A stretch of 64,000 nucleotides of DNA, from assembly GCF_005222485.1 (NCBI RefSeq), contig NZ_CP029078.1:7503501-7567500 (forward strand). Direction: 5' to 3'. Each line of letters starts with the position of its first letter. Position 1 is the stretch's first letter. Source of the stretch: Streptomyces griseoviridis (GTDB lineage: Bacteria > Actinomycetota > Actinomycetes > Streptomycetales > Streptomycetaceae). Below the pieces are notes generated by a model. The model saw only the letters and a program-made list of their open reading frames with translations, was not told the DNA's origin and searched no databases. Below, piece by piece: positions 7,685-16,460 of the stretch. The position numbers were made by a program, and so were the translations under genes.

Positions 7685-7850
7685 CCCATAGGTGGTGGTT
7701 TCTTGCCTGCCACAACGCTAGGTCCCTCCCGGTCCTCTCCGGCAGAGCGCGCGGGGCACCTTGGGACGGCAGACGCGGCACGCCCCTTGCGCCACGCACA
7801 CCAGCGCGCCGACGAAAGGTGCGCCCCGGTGTCATACGAGGACGGGGGGC
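7685..7850. repeat. duplicated upstream region, copy B (partner 5505-5670)
   Basis: Contains the same ordered blocks as copy A: CAACGCTAG (about 7712-7720), the identical 16-mer (7735-7750), CGCGGCACGCCCCT (7774-7787), a CCGACGAAAGG block (about 7809-7819) and CGGTGTCATACG (7827-7838). It sits directly upstream of the intact secreted-protein gene and therefore contains its promoter. Conservation after duplication may mark regulatory elements. The remaining 270 bp up to 8123 show no gene. Confidence 0.7.
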
Positions 7851-8123
7851 AGCGCACGGGCTTCCCGTCCGTGGTCCGCGGGATGCCGCGCGACGCGGCG
7901 CTTGTGCGGCAGGCCACTTGGGCAGGAAATACGCAACTTCGACAGGGTCGGCGAAGGCGGCTACCTTCACCTGGTCCTCGGCGATCGCCCACAGCCGCAA
8001 GGGAGTTCGCCCAAGCTGAGCTGCCCGCGACGGGGCGAGTCGGTCGCGCCTCCGCGCCACCTCGTCCCGTGCGTGAGCCACCGCACCCGGCCCGCACCGG
8101 GCACCCCGACCAGGGAGAGACGC

Positions 8124-8681
8124 ATGCCCCTACTCGCGCTGTACACCTTCGGCACCCTGAAGTCGCCGCTCGTCGATCCCGCGCCTCTCACCCGCGAGTT
8201 CTACGACACCGGTGAGGCCGTCTACCGGAAGATCAGTCAGCACCCCGGATACCTCGCGCGGGCCGAAGCGGCCGAAGGCGACCGGGGCATGCTCTTCGGG
8301 GCGGACTGGGGTGCGTGGGGGGAGTTCGCCGTACCGGCCTGGTACCGCAAGGGCCGCACGGTCGATACCACCGCCCTGGCCACAACCCTCTCCCTCTGGA
8401 CCGGCCTGCGCCCCGCGTTCGACGCGGTCTACACCGGTCTCCACCGCGCCGCGCTGAACAGGCGGTACGACTGGTTCGAGAGGACGGGGCACCCGAATCA
8501 CGTGTGCTGGTGGGTCTCCGAGGGTGCGACACCGACCTGGCGGGACGGGGTGTCCGCGCTGGAACACCTCCACGAGCACGACGTCGCGCCGCACGCCTTC
8601 ACCTTCCCCCACCCGTTCACCCCGGAGGGAACGCCGGCCCGGCGACCGCCGAGTGGGTGCGACCCCGAGTCCACGAACTGA
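8124..8681 (+). CDS. DUF3291 domain protein
   Basis: A 185-residue protein that fits the DUF3291 family: it opens with LLALYTFGTLKSP, continues with REFYDTGEAVYRKISQHPGYLAR, and has the Trp-rich centre WYRKGRTVDTTALATTLSLW and the later HVCWWVSEG. Function of the family is unsettled; the fold resembles dimeric alpha-beta barrel (antibiotic monooxygenase-like) proteins. The ATG at 8124 has AGGGAGA 3 nt upstream; the frame is open further upstream but without family similarity. Confidence 0.75.
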   Translation: MPLLALYTFGTLKSPLVDPAPLTREFYDTGEAVYRKISQHPGYLARAEAAEGDRGMLFGADWGAWGEFAVPAWYRKGRTVDTTALATTLSLWTGLRPAFDAVYTGLHRAALNRRYDWFERTGHPNHVCWWVSEGATPTWRDGVSALEHLHEHDVAPHAFTFPHPFTPEGTPARRPPSGCDPESTN

Positions 8682-8820
8682 TCGGCAGGCGTGCCGCCGA
8701 GGCGCCCGACGGCCGACTGGATCGCCTCCCTCGCTCCGACTCGCCCTCGACTCGGCCCAGCGGGTCCGGCGCGGCGGGCCGTCCACAGTCGCGGCCCGCC
8801 GCGTTCACGGGGTCAGCCGG

Positions 8821-9306
8821 TCACACCCGGCCGATCACCCAGCGGGACGCCGTCCCGGTGCTGGGCCGGAATCCGACCCGGTCCCCGATGCCGCCGCCCG
8901 CGTGCAGGTAGTTGCCGCTCTTGACGTGCCTGATGTACTTGCGGCTGCCGGACGTGGTGGTCCACTTCTGATACCCGTCGGTGTTGCACCGCTGCGTGTA
9001 GACGGCCGAGCCGTCGCCGTCCAGGCACTGGTTGGTCGCCGGGTTCTTGAAGACGCCACCGGCGATCGTCCACACCTGCTTCGCGCTGCGGTCGCACGTG
9101 GCGAGGACGAGGCGGCCCTGGCCCGACTGGGTGATCACCACCTGGAGGTAGGCGTTGCGGCTGTTGCCGTTGACCACCTGGTAGTGCACCGCCCGCGGTG
9201 AACTCGCCGTCTGCGCCGAGGCCGTGGTGCCGAACAGCAGCGTCGAGGCGAACGCGCCCGCCGCGCCGGCGCCGGCCAACCGGGCGAGATGTCCCTTGAG
9301 TTCCAT
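8821..9306 (-). CDS. secreted ricin-type beta-trefoil (RICIN) lectin-like protein
   Basis: A 161-residue exported protein. A signal peptide (hydrophobic run GAGAAGAFASTLLFGTTASAQ) is followed by a carbohydrate-binding beta-trefoil. QVWTIAGGVFKNPATNQCLD, then YQKWTTTSGSRKYIRHVKSG with N-Y-L-H, are the repeated QxW-type elements of ricin B lectins. There is no catalytic domain, so it probably binds polysaccharide in the cell envelope or outside. ATG 9306 has AAGGGA at suitable distance; a frame extension to 9351 adds atypical residues. Confidence 0.75.
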   Translation of the reverse strand: MELKGHLARLAGAGAAGAFASTLLFGTTASAQTASSPRAVHYQVVNGNSRNAYLQVVITQSGQGRLVLATCDRSAKQVWTIAGGVFKNPATNQCLDGDGSAVYTQRCNTDGYQKWTTTSGSRKYIRHVKSGNYLHAGGGIGDRVGFRPSTGTASRWVIGRV

Positions 9307-9524
9307 GGCTGATCCCTTTGGTCGATTGATGGATCGGCCCCTCCTGTCCACCGCTCGGCGGTGCCTTCGGCGACCGGATCGCGGGGATCGGTGGGGACGA
9401 CGATCACCGTCTCGCGCGCCGTCCCCATGGCGTCCTCACCGCGTCACCACGGCCGTTGGGCGAGCCGCATCGCCAACGCTATGCTCTTGGATGGTTACTT
9501 TCGGTGATGGGTGACGTTCGGGGG

Positions 9525-10673
9525 ATGGACTTTCGCGTACTCGGCGCGCTCGAGGTCTGGAGGGGCACCGAGCGGGTGCCGGTGCCCGGAGCGCGCCGTC
9601 AGCGGGTGCTCGCCGCGTTGTTGCTGGCACCGAACGCGGTGGTGCCGCTGTCCAGACTCGCCGAGATGACCTGGGACGACGAGCCGCCCGCCAGCGCCGT
9701 CAAGCAACTGCGCAACTCCGTCTCGGCGTTGCGTGAACGTCTGGGTGACAGCGCGCAGCGGCTCATCCTCACCGAGGAACCCGGCTACCGGATCCGCGTC
9801 GCTGAGCAGGACCTCGACTCGCTCCGCTTCGCCGCTGGCGTCGCCCTGGACCGGTACGCCCTGCACCTCGTCGACGCCCTCGGCTTCCTCGTGCTGATGG
9901 GCGGCTGGGAAGAGCGCGTCGACACCGCCACCGCGGGCCTGCGGGCGGCCCGGCGATCCGGCTTGACCGAGCACGAGGCCAACGTCCTGCTGGCCCGCGG
10001 AGAGGCCCTGGTGCAGATGCGGCACCCCGATGCGGAGCCCGACCTCACCCGTGCCTCCACCCTCGCCGAGGAGATCGGCAACCTCCACCTCCAGATCGCC
10101 GCCCGCACCGAACTCGGCCAACTGCTGCGCAGGCAGACCCGGTTCGCCGAGGCGCTCGGCGACTTCGACGAGGCGCGCGTGCTCAGCAGAGGGTTCGACA
10201 CCTGACGGTGGGAAGCGGTCGCGGAAGGCAACCTCGCCCGACTCCACGCCGATCTAGGCCACCACCGTCAAGCCGTCGAGCACGGCACCCGCAGCGTGCG
10301 GCTGCGCCGCCGGCTCGGCGACACCGACGGCGAGGCGTGCGCGCTCGCGGTCATCGCCAGGGGCTTGCAGGGCCTCGGCGACCACGACACGGCCGTCGTC
10401 CACTGCTGACGCGCGGTCGCACTCGGTCGGGCGTCCCTCGGCAGCCACGACGAGACACTCGCCTGGCCCCTCGCCGTCCTCGCCACGTCACTGAACCACC
10501 TCGGACGCGTCACCGAGGCCGTCGGCTGCCGGCGGGAGGCCGCCGCGATCTACACCGACCGGGGACTGGACGCCGACGCCGCCGCCATGCGCCACCACAT
10601 CAGGACGGCGGAACCCGCGCCCGGCGGGCCGCGCCCCGCCGGCCGGGTCGCGGACCGCGGCCTCGCCCGCTGA
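9525..10673 (+). pseudogene. broken SARP/AfsR-type regulator: internal deletion plus two in-frame TGA codons
   Basis: Residues 1-95 form the winged-helix domain of SARP/AfsR regulators (MDFRVLGALEVW, QRVLAALLL, VPLSRLAEMTWDDEPP, QLRNSVSALRERL, GYRI). The BTAD domain stops about eight residues in (DLDSLRF) and the frame passes directly into TPR-like helices typical of the C-terminal region of large AfsR proteins, so the BTAD and NB-ARC parts are deleted. The frame is then cut by TGA at 10203-10205 and again near 10407, yet continues as good TPR sequence (HADLGHHRQAVEHG, AVALGRASLGSHDE) to a final TGA at 10671. Both stops fit single CGA-to-TGA changes. A truncated 226-residue product is possible. 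Confidence 0.75.
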
Positions 10674-10706
10674 CCGATCCGCCGCACCTCACGGCCGATC
10701 CGGTCC

Positions 10707-11642
10707 TCACCGGTAGCCGGACGCGTCCGCCGGCCTGCCCGCCTCCTCCACCTCGACCAGATAGCGCCAGCAGTCGGGGCGCGAGCCGTCGAGGTCCGTG
10801 AAGCCGTACTCCTGGGCGAGTTGCCCGCTGGACACCGACCGCCCGTTCCAGCGCGCGACCTCCGCGTCGCCCGCCAGCGCCGCGACGGCGCGCCCCACGT
10901 ACGACGGGCTCTCCGAGACGCAGAAGTGCGGTACCTCGGTCAGCGCGTCGCGCCAGGTCTCCTCCGTGACGCCGAGGGTCTCGAGCATCATCTCCGAACG
11001 CATCCAGCCGGGCGTGACGGTCACCGCCGTCCCGCCGTACGGCCGCAGTTCGTGCGCGAGGACGAACCCCATCCGCAGGACGGTGTTCTTGACCAGGTCG
11101 TAGAAGTACGAGTTGCGGTAGCGGCTGCCGTTGTACGCGGAGGTCCCGTCGGTCATCTCCACCACCAGCCCGCCGGGTTCGCGCACCAGCAGCGGCAGCA
11201 GGAAGTGGCTGGAGATCGCGTGGGTGTCCACGCCGAGCCGCAGCAGCCGCAGCCCCGCGTCGAGATCGTGCTCCCACACCGTCGTGTCGAACTCGAACAG
11301 CCGCTCCCCGCCCCAGACATCGTTGACCAGCACGTCGAGCCGCCCCTGCTCGGTGTCGACGCGTTCGGCCAGCGCCCTGACCTGCTCGGGCACCAAGTGG
11401 TCGGTCGGTACCGCGATCCCGGTCCCGCCCGCCCCGGTGACCAGCTCCGCGGTCTCCTCGATCGTCTCGGGCCGGTCGTACTCCGAGCGGCGCTCCCGAG
11501 TCGTACGGCCGGTGACGTAGACCGTCGCGCCCGCCGCGCCCAACTGGACGGCGATGGCCCGTCCGGCGCCCCGCGTCGCACCCGCGACCAGGGCGATCCT
11601 GCCCTGGAGGTCCGGGTCCTGTGTGTCGGGCCTGAGTGTCAT
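10707..11642 (-). CDS. short-chain dehydrogenase/reductase (SDR)
   Basis: A 311-residue SDR oxidoreductase using NAD(P)H. The cofactor motif is GATRGAGRAIA (near residue 21), and VTGRTTRERRSEY suggests NADP(H) through the Arg residues. The family's NNAG is replaced by VNDVWGGE. The catalytic pair is YDLVK (YxxxK) near residue 181. About 50 residues longer than the usual SDR, with the extra length at the C terminus. The ATG at 11642 has AAGGGGA 4 nt upstream. Divergent from the glyoxalase-family gene 230 bp away; substrate unknown. Confidence 0.85.
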   Translation of the reverse strand: MTLRPDTQDPDLQGRIALVAGATRGAGRAIAVQLGAAGATVYVTGRTTRERRSEYDRPETIEETAELVTGAGGTGIAVPTDHLVPEQVRALAERVDTEQGRLDVLVNDVWGGERLFEFDTTVWEHDLDAGLRLLRLGVDTHAISSHFLLPLLVREPGGLVVEMTDGTSAYNGSRYRNSYFYDLVKNTVLRMGFVLAHELRPYGGTAVTVTPGWMRSEMMLETLGVTEETWRDALTEVPHFCVSESPSYVGRAVAALAGDAEVARWNGRSVSSGQLAQEYGFTDLDGSRPDCWRYLVEVEEAGRPADASGYR

Positions 11643-11806
11643 GAAGTCCCCTTGTCCGTCTGCGCGTTCCTGGCCCGGGTCCGTCGTCGACGCGGGCCGT
11701 TCGTGCCATGGTCGGCCGCTGTACCGACACCTTCTGTCGTCTTTTCGGGGCGATGACGGAGACGACGGCGACGGAAACCCGGATGCGGGTGCCGGGCGGC
11801 CGGCCC

Positions 11807-11812
11807 TAGGCT
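11807..11812 (+). promoter_or_regulatory. candidate -10 box of the glyoxalase/hydrolase operon
   Basis: TAGGCT at 11807-11812 lies 60 bp upstream of the ATG at 11873, which has CGGAG in front of it. The same hexamer serves as -10 of the ArsR gene at 23039. I see no clear -35. Confidence 0.35.
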
Positions 11813-11872
11813 GCGGGCCCGGGGACGGTCAGGCACCGTGCCGACCGGCAACGGAGCGGAGACGTACGGGAC

Positions 11873-12610
11873 ATGACCAGCGAACTGTTCGCGATCTGCT
11901 TCGACACCGCCAGGCCGTCGCACTCCGCGCGGTTCTGGTCCGGGCTCCTGGACCGGGAGTCCGCCGAAGGGCCGGACGGCGACGTCACGATCCTGCCCCC
12001 TGACCCCGCCGGCTTCCGCATCCGTTTCCTGCCGTCCCAGGAGCCGAAGACCGTCCAGAACCAGGCGCACTTCGACCTGACGAGCACCTCCCCCGACAAC
12101 CAGCGGGAGACGGTGGCCAGGGCGCTCAGGCTCGGCGGGAGCCACCTCGACGTGGGCCAACTCCCCGAAGAGGGGCACGTCGTGCTCGCCGATCCGGACG
12201 GCAACGAACTGTGCGTCATCGAGGCGGGCAACAGGTTCCTCGCCGACACCGGCCCCATCGGGGCGCTGGCCTGCGACGGTACGCGGGACGTCGGCCGCTT
12301 CTGGAGCGAGGCGCTGCGGTGGCCGCTGGTCTGGGACCAGGACCAGGAGACCGCGATCCAGTCGCCCAACGGCGGCACGAAGATCACCTGGGGTGGTCCT
12401 CCGGTGGCGCCGAAGACGGGAAGGAGCAGAGTGCGCTTCGAGTTGGCGGTCCCCGCCGGCGTCCCCCGGGAGGCGGAGGTCGACCGGCTGATCTCGCTCG
12501 GCGCCACCCGCACCGGCCCCGGCGGGAGCGACGACGGCCCGCTGCCGCTGCTCGACCCCGACGGCAACGAGTTCCTCTCTTGCCCCGTAGATCGTTCTGC
12601 CGGAGGCTGA
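11873..12610 (+). CDS. VOC-superfamily protein with two glyoxalase-like domains
   Basis: A 245-residue protein made of two tandem vicinal-oxygen-chelate modules. Each ends in the same signature: ADPDGNELCVIE near residue 105-116 and DPDGNEFLSCP near residue 229-239. First-module elements are ICFDTARPSHSARFWSGLL; second-module elements are ALACDGTRDVGRFWSEAL. Such two-module proteins in Streptomyces often bind drugs or small hydrophobics, or are enzymes of unknown substrate; metal ligands cannot be assigned with certainty. The next gene begins 3 bp after the stop, so the two form an operon. Confidence 0.8.
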   Translation: MTSELFAICFDTARPSHSARFWSGLLDRESAEGPDGDVTILPPDPAGFRIRFLPSQEPKTVQNQAHFDLTSTSPDNQRETVARALRLGGSHLDVGQLPEEGHVVLADPDGNELCVIEAGNRFLADTGPIGALACDGTRDVGRFWSEALRWPLVWDQDQETAIQSPNGGTKITWGGPPVAPKTGRSRVRFELAVPAGVPREAEVDRLISLGATRTGPGGSDDGPLPLLDPDGNEFLSCPVDRSAGG

Positions 12611-12613
12611 GGC

Positions 12614-13468
12614 ATGACCAATCCGCCGACCTTCGTCCTTGTCCACGGGGCCTTCGCGAACTCGTTCTCGTTCGCGCCGCTCCAGGCCGAGCTGGCCCTG
12701 CTCGGGCACCGCTCGGTGGCCGTCGACCTTCCGGGGCACGGGTTCGAGGCCACTTTCCCCGCCTCCTACCAGGCTCCCCAGGATCTCGACGCCCTCGCCG
12801 CGGAACCCGGGAGCATCAAGGGCGTCACGCTCGCCGACAACGCCGCCCGCGTCATCGAGGTCCTCGAACGGGCCCGGCGCAACGGGCCCACCGTCCTCGT
12901 CGCGCACAGCAGGGGCGGCATCACCGCCACCGCCGTCGCCAACGCCAGGCCCGAGCTGATCGACCGGATCGTGTACGTCTCCGCCTGGTGCCCCGTCGAC
13001 CTCGACGCCGGCGGCTACTACGGCCAGCCGGAGATGGCCAGCGTCGACCTGGGAGCCTTCGCCGCCTCGCTCGTCGGGAACCCGGGTGAACTCGGCCTGC
13101 TCAGGACCAACTTCCGCACCGCCGACCCGGCCGCGCTCGCCGCGTTCAAGGAGGCGTTCGCCGCCGACCTCACCGACGACGAGTTCCGGACCTTCCTGAA
13201 CCTCTTCCAGCCCGACGAGAACCTCGACGGCGGTACGTCCGCCGACCGGGCCCAGGCCGCGACCTGGGGCCTGATCCCCAGGACCTATGTCCGCCTGGCC
13301 CACGACACGAGCATCCCGCTCGCCATGCAGGACCGCATGATCCGCGAGGCCGACGCCCTCACCCCCGGCAACCCCTTCGACGTCTCGACCCTCGAAGGCA
13401 GCCACCTGCGCTGGCTCGTCCACCCGGGCCCCGCCGCCGCACTCCTCGCCCGCCTCACCGCACGCTGA
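12614..13468 (+). CDS. alpha/beta hydrolase
   Basis: A 284-residue alpha/beta-fold esterase-like enzyme. The oxyanion segment is VLVHGAF (8-14), the Ser nucleophile is in AHSRGG (Ser99), and the catalytic His lies in LEGSHLRW near residue 262. This resembles the small hydrolases of the methylesterase/hydroxynitrile-lyase type with a short lid, though a longer insertion (residues 130-215) is present. GGAGG precedes the ATG and it starts 3 bp after the VOC gene, so co-translation is likely. Convergent with the amidohydrolase gene. Confidence 0.8.
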   Translation: MTNPPTFVLVHGAFANSFSFAPLQAELALLGHRSVAVDLPGHGFEATFPASYQAPQDLDALAAEPGSIKGVTLADNAARVIEVLERARRNGPTVLVAHSRGGITATAVANARPELIDRIVYVSAWCPVDLDAGGYYGQPEMASVDLGAFAASLVGNPGELGLLRTNFRTADPAALAAFKEAFAADLTDDEFRTFLNLFQPDENLDGGTSADRAQAATWGLIPRTYVRLAHDTSIPLAMQDRMIREADALTPGNPFDVSTLEGSHLRWLVHPGPAAALLARLTAR

Positions 13469-13491
13469 CACTCCGGGAGAACCACGCACGG

Positions 13492-14727
13492 TCACCCACC
13501 GCCCCGTTCCTCCCCGTGGACGGGGCGGCCCCCCTGCATCACCCACCGCACCCGTCCCGTCGCGTCGATGTCCTGGAACGGGTCGCCGCGCAGAGCCACC
13601 AGGTCGGCCGTGGCGCCCGGGGCGATCCTGCCCAGGTCCGGCCTGCTCAGCAGCTCCGCGGCGACGCCGGTGGCAGCGCGCAGGGCACGCAGCGGGGAGA
13701 GCCCGTTGCCGACCAGGGTCGGGAACTCCCGCCAGCTCTCGGCGTACGGGAACATCCCCGCGTCCGTGCCGAAGGCGATCCGCACGTCGGTGCCCGCCGG
13801 ACGCCGCAGCCCCACGCGCAGTTCCTCGGCGTACCGGTGGTAGGCGCGGCGCATCTTGGGCGGCTGGTCGGCCCAGAGGCGTTCGTCGTCCAGCCGTGCG
13901 AGGAAATAGCTCTGGGCGTACTGGGTCGGCACCAGGAAGGTCCCGTACTCGGCCATCAACCCATAGGCCGACGGCGTCGCGAGACAGGCGTGTTCGATGC
14001 TGCGCACCCCCGCCCTGACGGCTCGGGTGATGGACTCGTCGTCGAAGGCGTGGGCGGCGCACGGGAGATGGAGGTCCCGCGCGGTCGACGCGAGGGCGTC
14101 CATCTCCGCCTGCGAGTAGGCGGTGTCGTCGGGGCCGTCCACCGGTGAGGAGAAGCCCCCACTGGCGACGAACTTGATCCAGTCCGCGCCCGCGCGGGCC
14201 TGGAGCCGTACGGCGCGGCGCAGTTCGTCGGGGCCGTCGGCCAGGGTGCCGATCTCGACGCCGTACCGCTCGGCGAGCTCCGGTGACTTGTCGGCGTGGC
14301 CGCCGCGCGGGGAGAGGATGTTCGGCGCGACCAGCATGCGGGGGCCGGTGACGAGCCCCTCGTGGACCGCGCGCCGCAGCGCCGTGTTGAGCGGCTTGTG
14401 GGCGCCCCCGAGATCGCGCACGGTCGTGAAGCCGCACGCCAGCAGGGTGCGGAGCGCGGGCAGTGCCTGGAGGGTCTGGTAGGCGGCCGAGGAGGTGTCG
14501 AGCCGTTCGTCCAGGGTGTGCACATGGCAGTCGATGAAGCCGGGCAGCAGGGTGCAGCCGGGCAGTTCGACGGTGTCGCCGCCGGACGGCGGCGGGGGAG
14601 TGGTGGTCAGCTCGGCGACCCGCCCGTCGCGCACCCGGACGCGGAGGCCGTCGACCGGGCGGTCGGACACGCCGTCCCACAGGCGGTCCGCGCGCACCCA
14701 TACGTCGCGGTGTGGCGTGCTGGGCAT
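13492..14727 (-). CDS. metal-dependent amidohydrolase (imidazolonepropionase/prolidase-like)
   Basis: A 411-residue amidohydrolase-superfamily TIM barrel. The N-terminal beta sandwich ends in TLLPGFIDCHVH (HVH at 68-70, metal ligands). Other expected residues are the Lys in GADWIKF, His in AAHAFDD, His in IEHACLA and Asp in FGTDAGMF. The C-terminal part returns to the beta sandwich with LGRIAPGATADLVAL. Members hydrolyse cyclic or terminal amides, including Xaa-Pro and acylated lysine dipeptides; the substrate here is unknown. ATG 14727 follows GGAGAGG. It lies 38 bp downstream of the GCS2-like gene, probably in one operon. Confidence 0.85.
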   Translation of the reverse strand: MPSTPHRDVWVRADRLWDGVSDRPVDGLRVRVRDGRVAELTTTPPPPSGGDTVELPGCTLLPGFIDCHVHTLDERLDTSSAAYQTLQALPALRTLLACGFTTVRDLGGAHKPLNTALRRAVHEGLVTGPRMLVAPNILSPRGGHADKSPELAERYGVEIGTLADGPDELRRAVRLQARAGADWIKFVASGGFSSPVDGPDDTAYSQAEMDALASTARDLHLPCAAHAFDDESITRAVRAGVRSIEHACLATPSAYGLMAEYGTFLVPTQYAQSYFLARLDDERLWADQPPKMRRAYHRYAEELRVGLRRPAGTDVRIAFGTDAGMFPYAESWREFPTLVGNGLSPLRALRAATGVAAELLSRPDLGRIAPGATADLVALRGDPFQDIDATGRVRWVMQGGRPVHGEERGGG

Positions 14728-14765
14728 GTGATCCTCTCCGGGGGAGGCGGGCGGGTCGGGCGGGC

Positions 14766-16271
14766 TCACCCGGCGGCCGGGACGGGCCAGCTGTGGACCG
14801 GGGCGCCGGAGGTGACAAGACCGGCGTAGGTGTGCGTCAGCAGGCGCAGCGCGCCCCGGCGGTCGCCGTGACCGTCGAGCGCCGTCAGCGCGCGCTGCTG
14901 CCACACCGCGCCGGTCTGCCCGCCGGCGACGCGCGCGGCGATCACGGACAGCAGGTGCCCGGCCTCCTCGGCGTCGACCCCCGCGCCGACCAGCCCCTCG
15001 GCGGCGAGCGGCAGCAGCCGCGGCAGCAGATCGGCCGCGCGGCTCCAGGTGAGGGCTCCGCCGGGTGACGGCCAGCCGATCCTGGCGCGCAGCCCCGAAC
15101 GCGCCGCCCGGTAGAAGTTGCCCCGGGCCGTCGCGAACGGCAGCACGGTGTGGGGAGGCGCGGGCCCCGCGGCGAGGTGCAGGGTCAGCCCCAGCAGGAA
15201 GGCGGCGTTGGCGGCCATGTCGAGGGAGGTCGGCCCGCTGGGCAGGGCCCTGAACTCGATGCGGACATGGCCGCCCGGGTCGTACACCGGTCGGTTCCAC
15301 GTCCACACCGTCCCCTGGTGCAGGCGCAGTTCGTCGAGGCACGGCGCCGCGCCGGCCGGCCCGTCGTGGGCGGCCGGCTCCCGGTGCGACAGCACCGGCA
15401 CCAGCACGTCGTGGTGGTGGACGGCGTCCGCGAACAGGCGCGCCGCACCTCCGTCGAGCCAGCGGTGGCCGAAGGACGCCCGGGGGCGCGGCCTCGCCGA
15501 CGCGGGCCGCCGAAGGACCCGCGGGGTTCCGCCGCCGTCGCCGAAGCCCTGTTCGTACAGCGGGATGCGGGTCTCCTGCCAGAGCCTGCGGCCCAGCAGC
15601 AGGGGCGAGTTGCCCGCCGCCGCCAGCACCGGGCCGGTCGCCAGTTGCGCCGCGTTGTAGGCGCGGGTGAACTCGCCCGGCCTGACGACCAGATGGAGCT
15701 GCCAGGAGCAGGTCGCGCCCTGCACCGCGATGGAGTCGGCCAGCAGGGTCGCCGGTTCCTCGCCCGCGAACGCGAGGAGGTAGGGCGTGCCGCGGCGGGC
15801 GCGCAGGGCCCGTTCGATCTGGTCGAACCGGCCGCGGGGCGTCAGGGCCGACCGGCACAGGTCGGGGGCGGTCAGGGTGGGCAGCGTCCCGATCGTCACC
15901 GGGAGCGCCCCGTGGCGGCGGGCCGCGGCCCCGACCGCGGCCAGCAGCGTGTCGGACTCCGACCGCAGCGCGGTGAACGGCCTGCCCTCGATCCCGACCG
16001 GCGTCAGGTTCGCCTCCAGGTTGAACCGGTCGACCTCCAGACAGATGCGGTGGTCCGAGGCGTCCGCGCGGACCTGGTCGTTCAGCGCGGCCGGGCGGCC
16101 GTCAGCGCCCATGAGGAACATCTCCAGCTCGGCCCCCACGCTGATCTCCGACTCGCCGAAGCCGGGGACGTCGAGCGTCCGCCTCAGCGTGCCCACGGAG
16201 TCCCGCAGGCGTCTGCGGAAGGCGGAGAAGTCGGATTCCGTGAAGGTCTCCTGGTCGATGTCTCGCCCCAT
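14766..16271 (-). CDS. glutamate-cysteine ligase family 2 (GCS2) carboxylate-amine ligase
   Basis: A 501-residue member of the GCS2 family, ATP-dependent enzymes that join a carboxylate (usually the gamma-carboxyl of glutamate) to an amine. The start of the fold is ISVGAELEMFLMG (residues 43-55), with later conserved pieces CLEVDRFNLEANLTP, AVQGATCSWQLHLVV and VRIEFRALPSGPTS. It is not the usual actinobacterial EgtA-like protein by context: it sits with an amidohydrolase downstream and a PLP decarboxylase cluster divergent from it. I use ATG 16271 with GAGGAG upstream; the frame runs 33 codons further. It probably makes an amide of unknown identity. Confidence 0.8.
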   Translation of the reverse strand: MGRDIDQETFTESDFSAFRRRLRDSVGTLRRTLDVPGFGESEISVGAELEMFLMGADGRPAALNDQVRADASDHRICLEVDRFNLEANLTPVGIEGRPFTALRSESDTLLAAVGAAARRHGALPVTIGTLPTLTAPDLCRSALTPRGRFDQIERALRARRGTPYLLAFAGEEPATLLADSIAVQGATCSWQLHLVVRPGEFTRAYNAAQLATGPVLAAAGNSPLLLGRRLWQETRIPLYEQGFGDGGGTPRVLRRPASARPRPRASFGHRWLDGGAARLFADAVHHHDVLVPVLSHREPAAHDGPAGAAPCLDELRLHQGTVWTWNRPVYDPGGHVRIEFRALPSGPTSLDMAANAAFLLGLTLHLAAGPAPPHTVLPFATARGNFYRAARSGLRARIGWPSPGGALTWSRAADLLPRLLPLAAEGLVGAGVDAEEAGHLLSVIAARVAGGQTGAVWQQRALTALDGHGDRRGALRLLTHTYAGLVTSGAPVHSWPVPAAG

Positions 16272-16460
16272 GTGCCGCTCCTCGTCGTCCCGGACCAATG
16301 TCGGCCCGTGCGCGGCGTCCGGCAAACGCACCGGTCGCCGAGTGGCGGCCGTGCCCCGACGCGACGACACTGGTCAGGAGCCGTGCTCCGGTCCGGGAGC
16401 GGCCCGTCCTCGGCACCCGTCCGACTCCTTCTCTCCCCGATCCCGAGGGGCTGATGATCC

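Noticed and set aside
10203..10409. In-frame TGA codons considered as selenocysteine
   Set aside because: The affected positions are expected Arg codons in TPR helices, not redox sites, and no SECIS-like hairpin follows.
11639..14818. Very long minus-strand open frame of 1059 codons
   Set aside because: It spans genes on both strands whose families are clear; its product is Arg/Pro/Gly-rich without similarity. High GC content leaves antisense frames open by chance.
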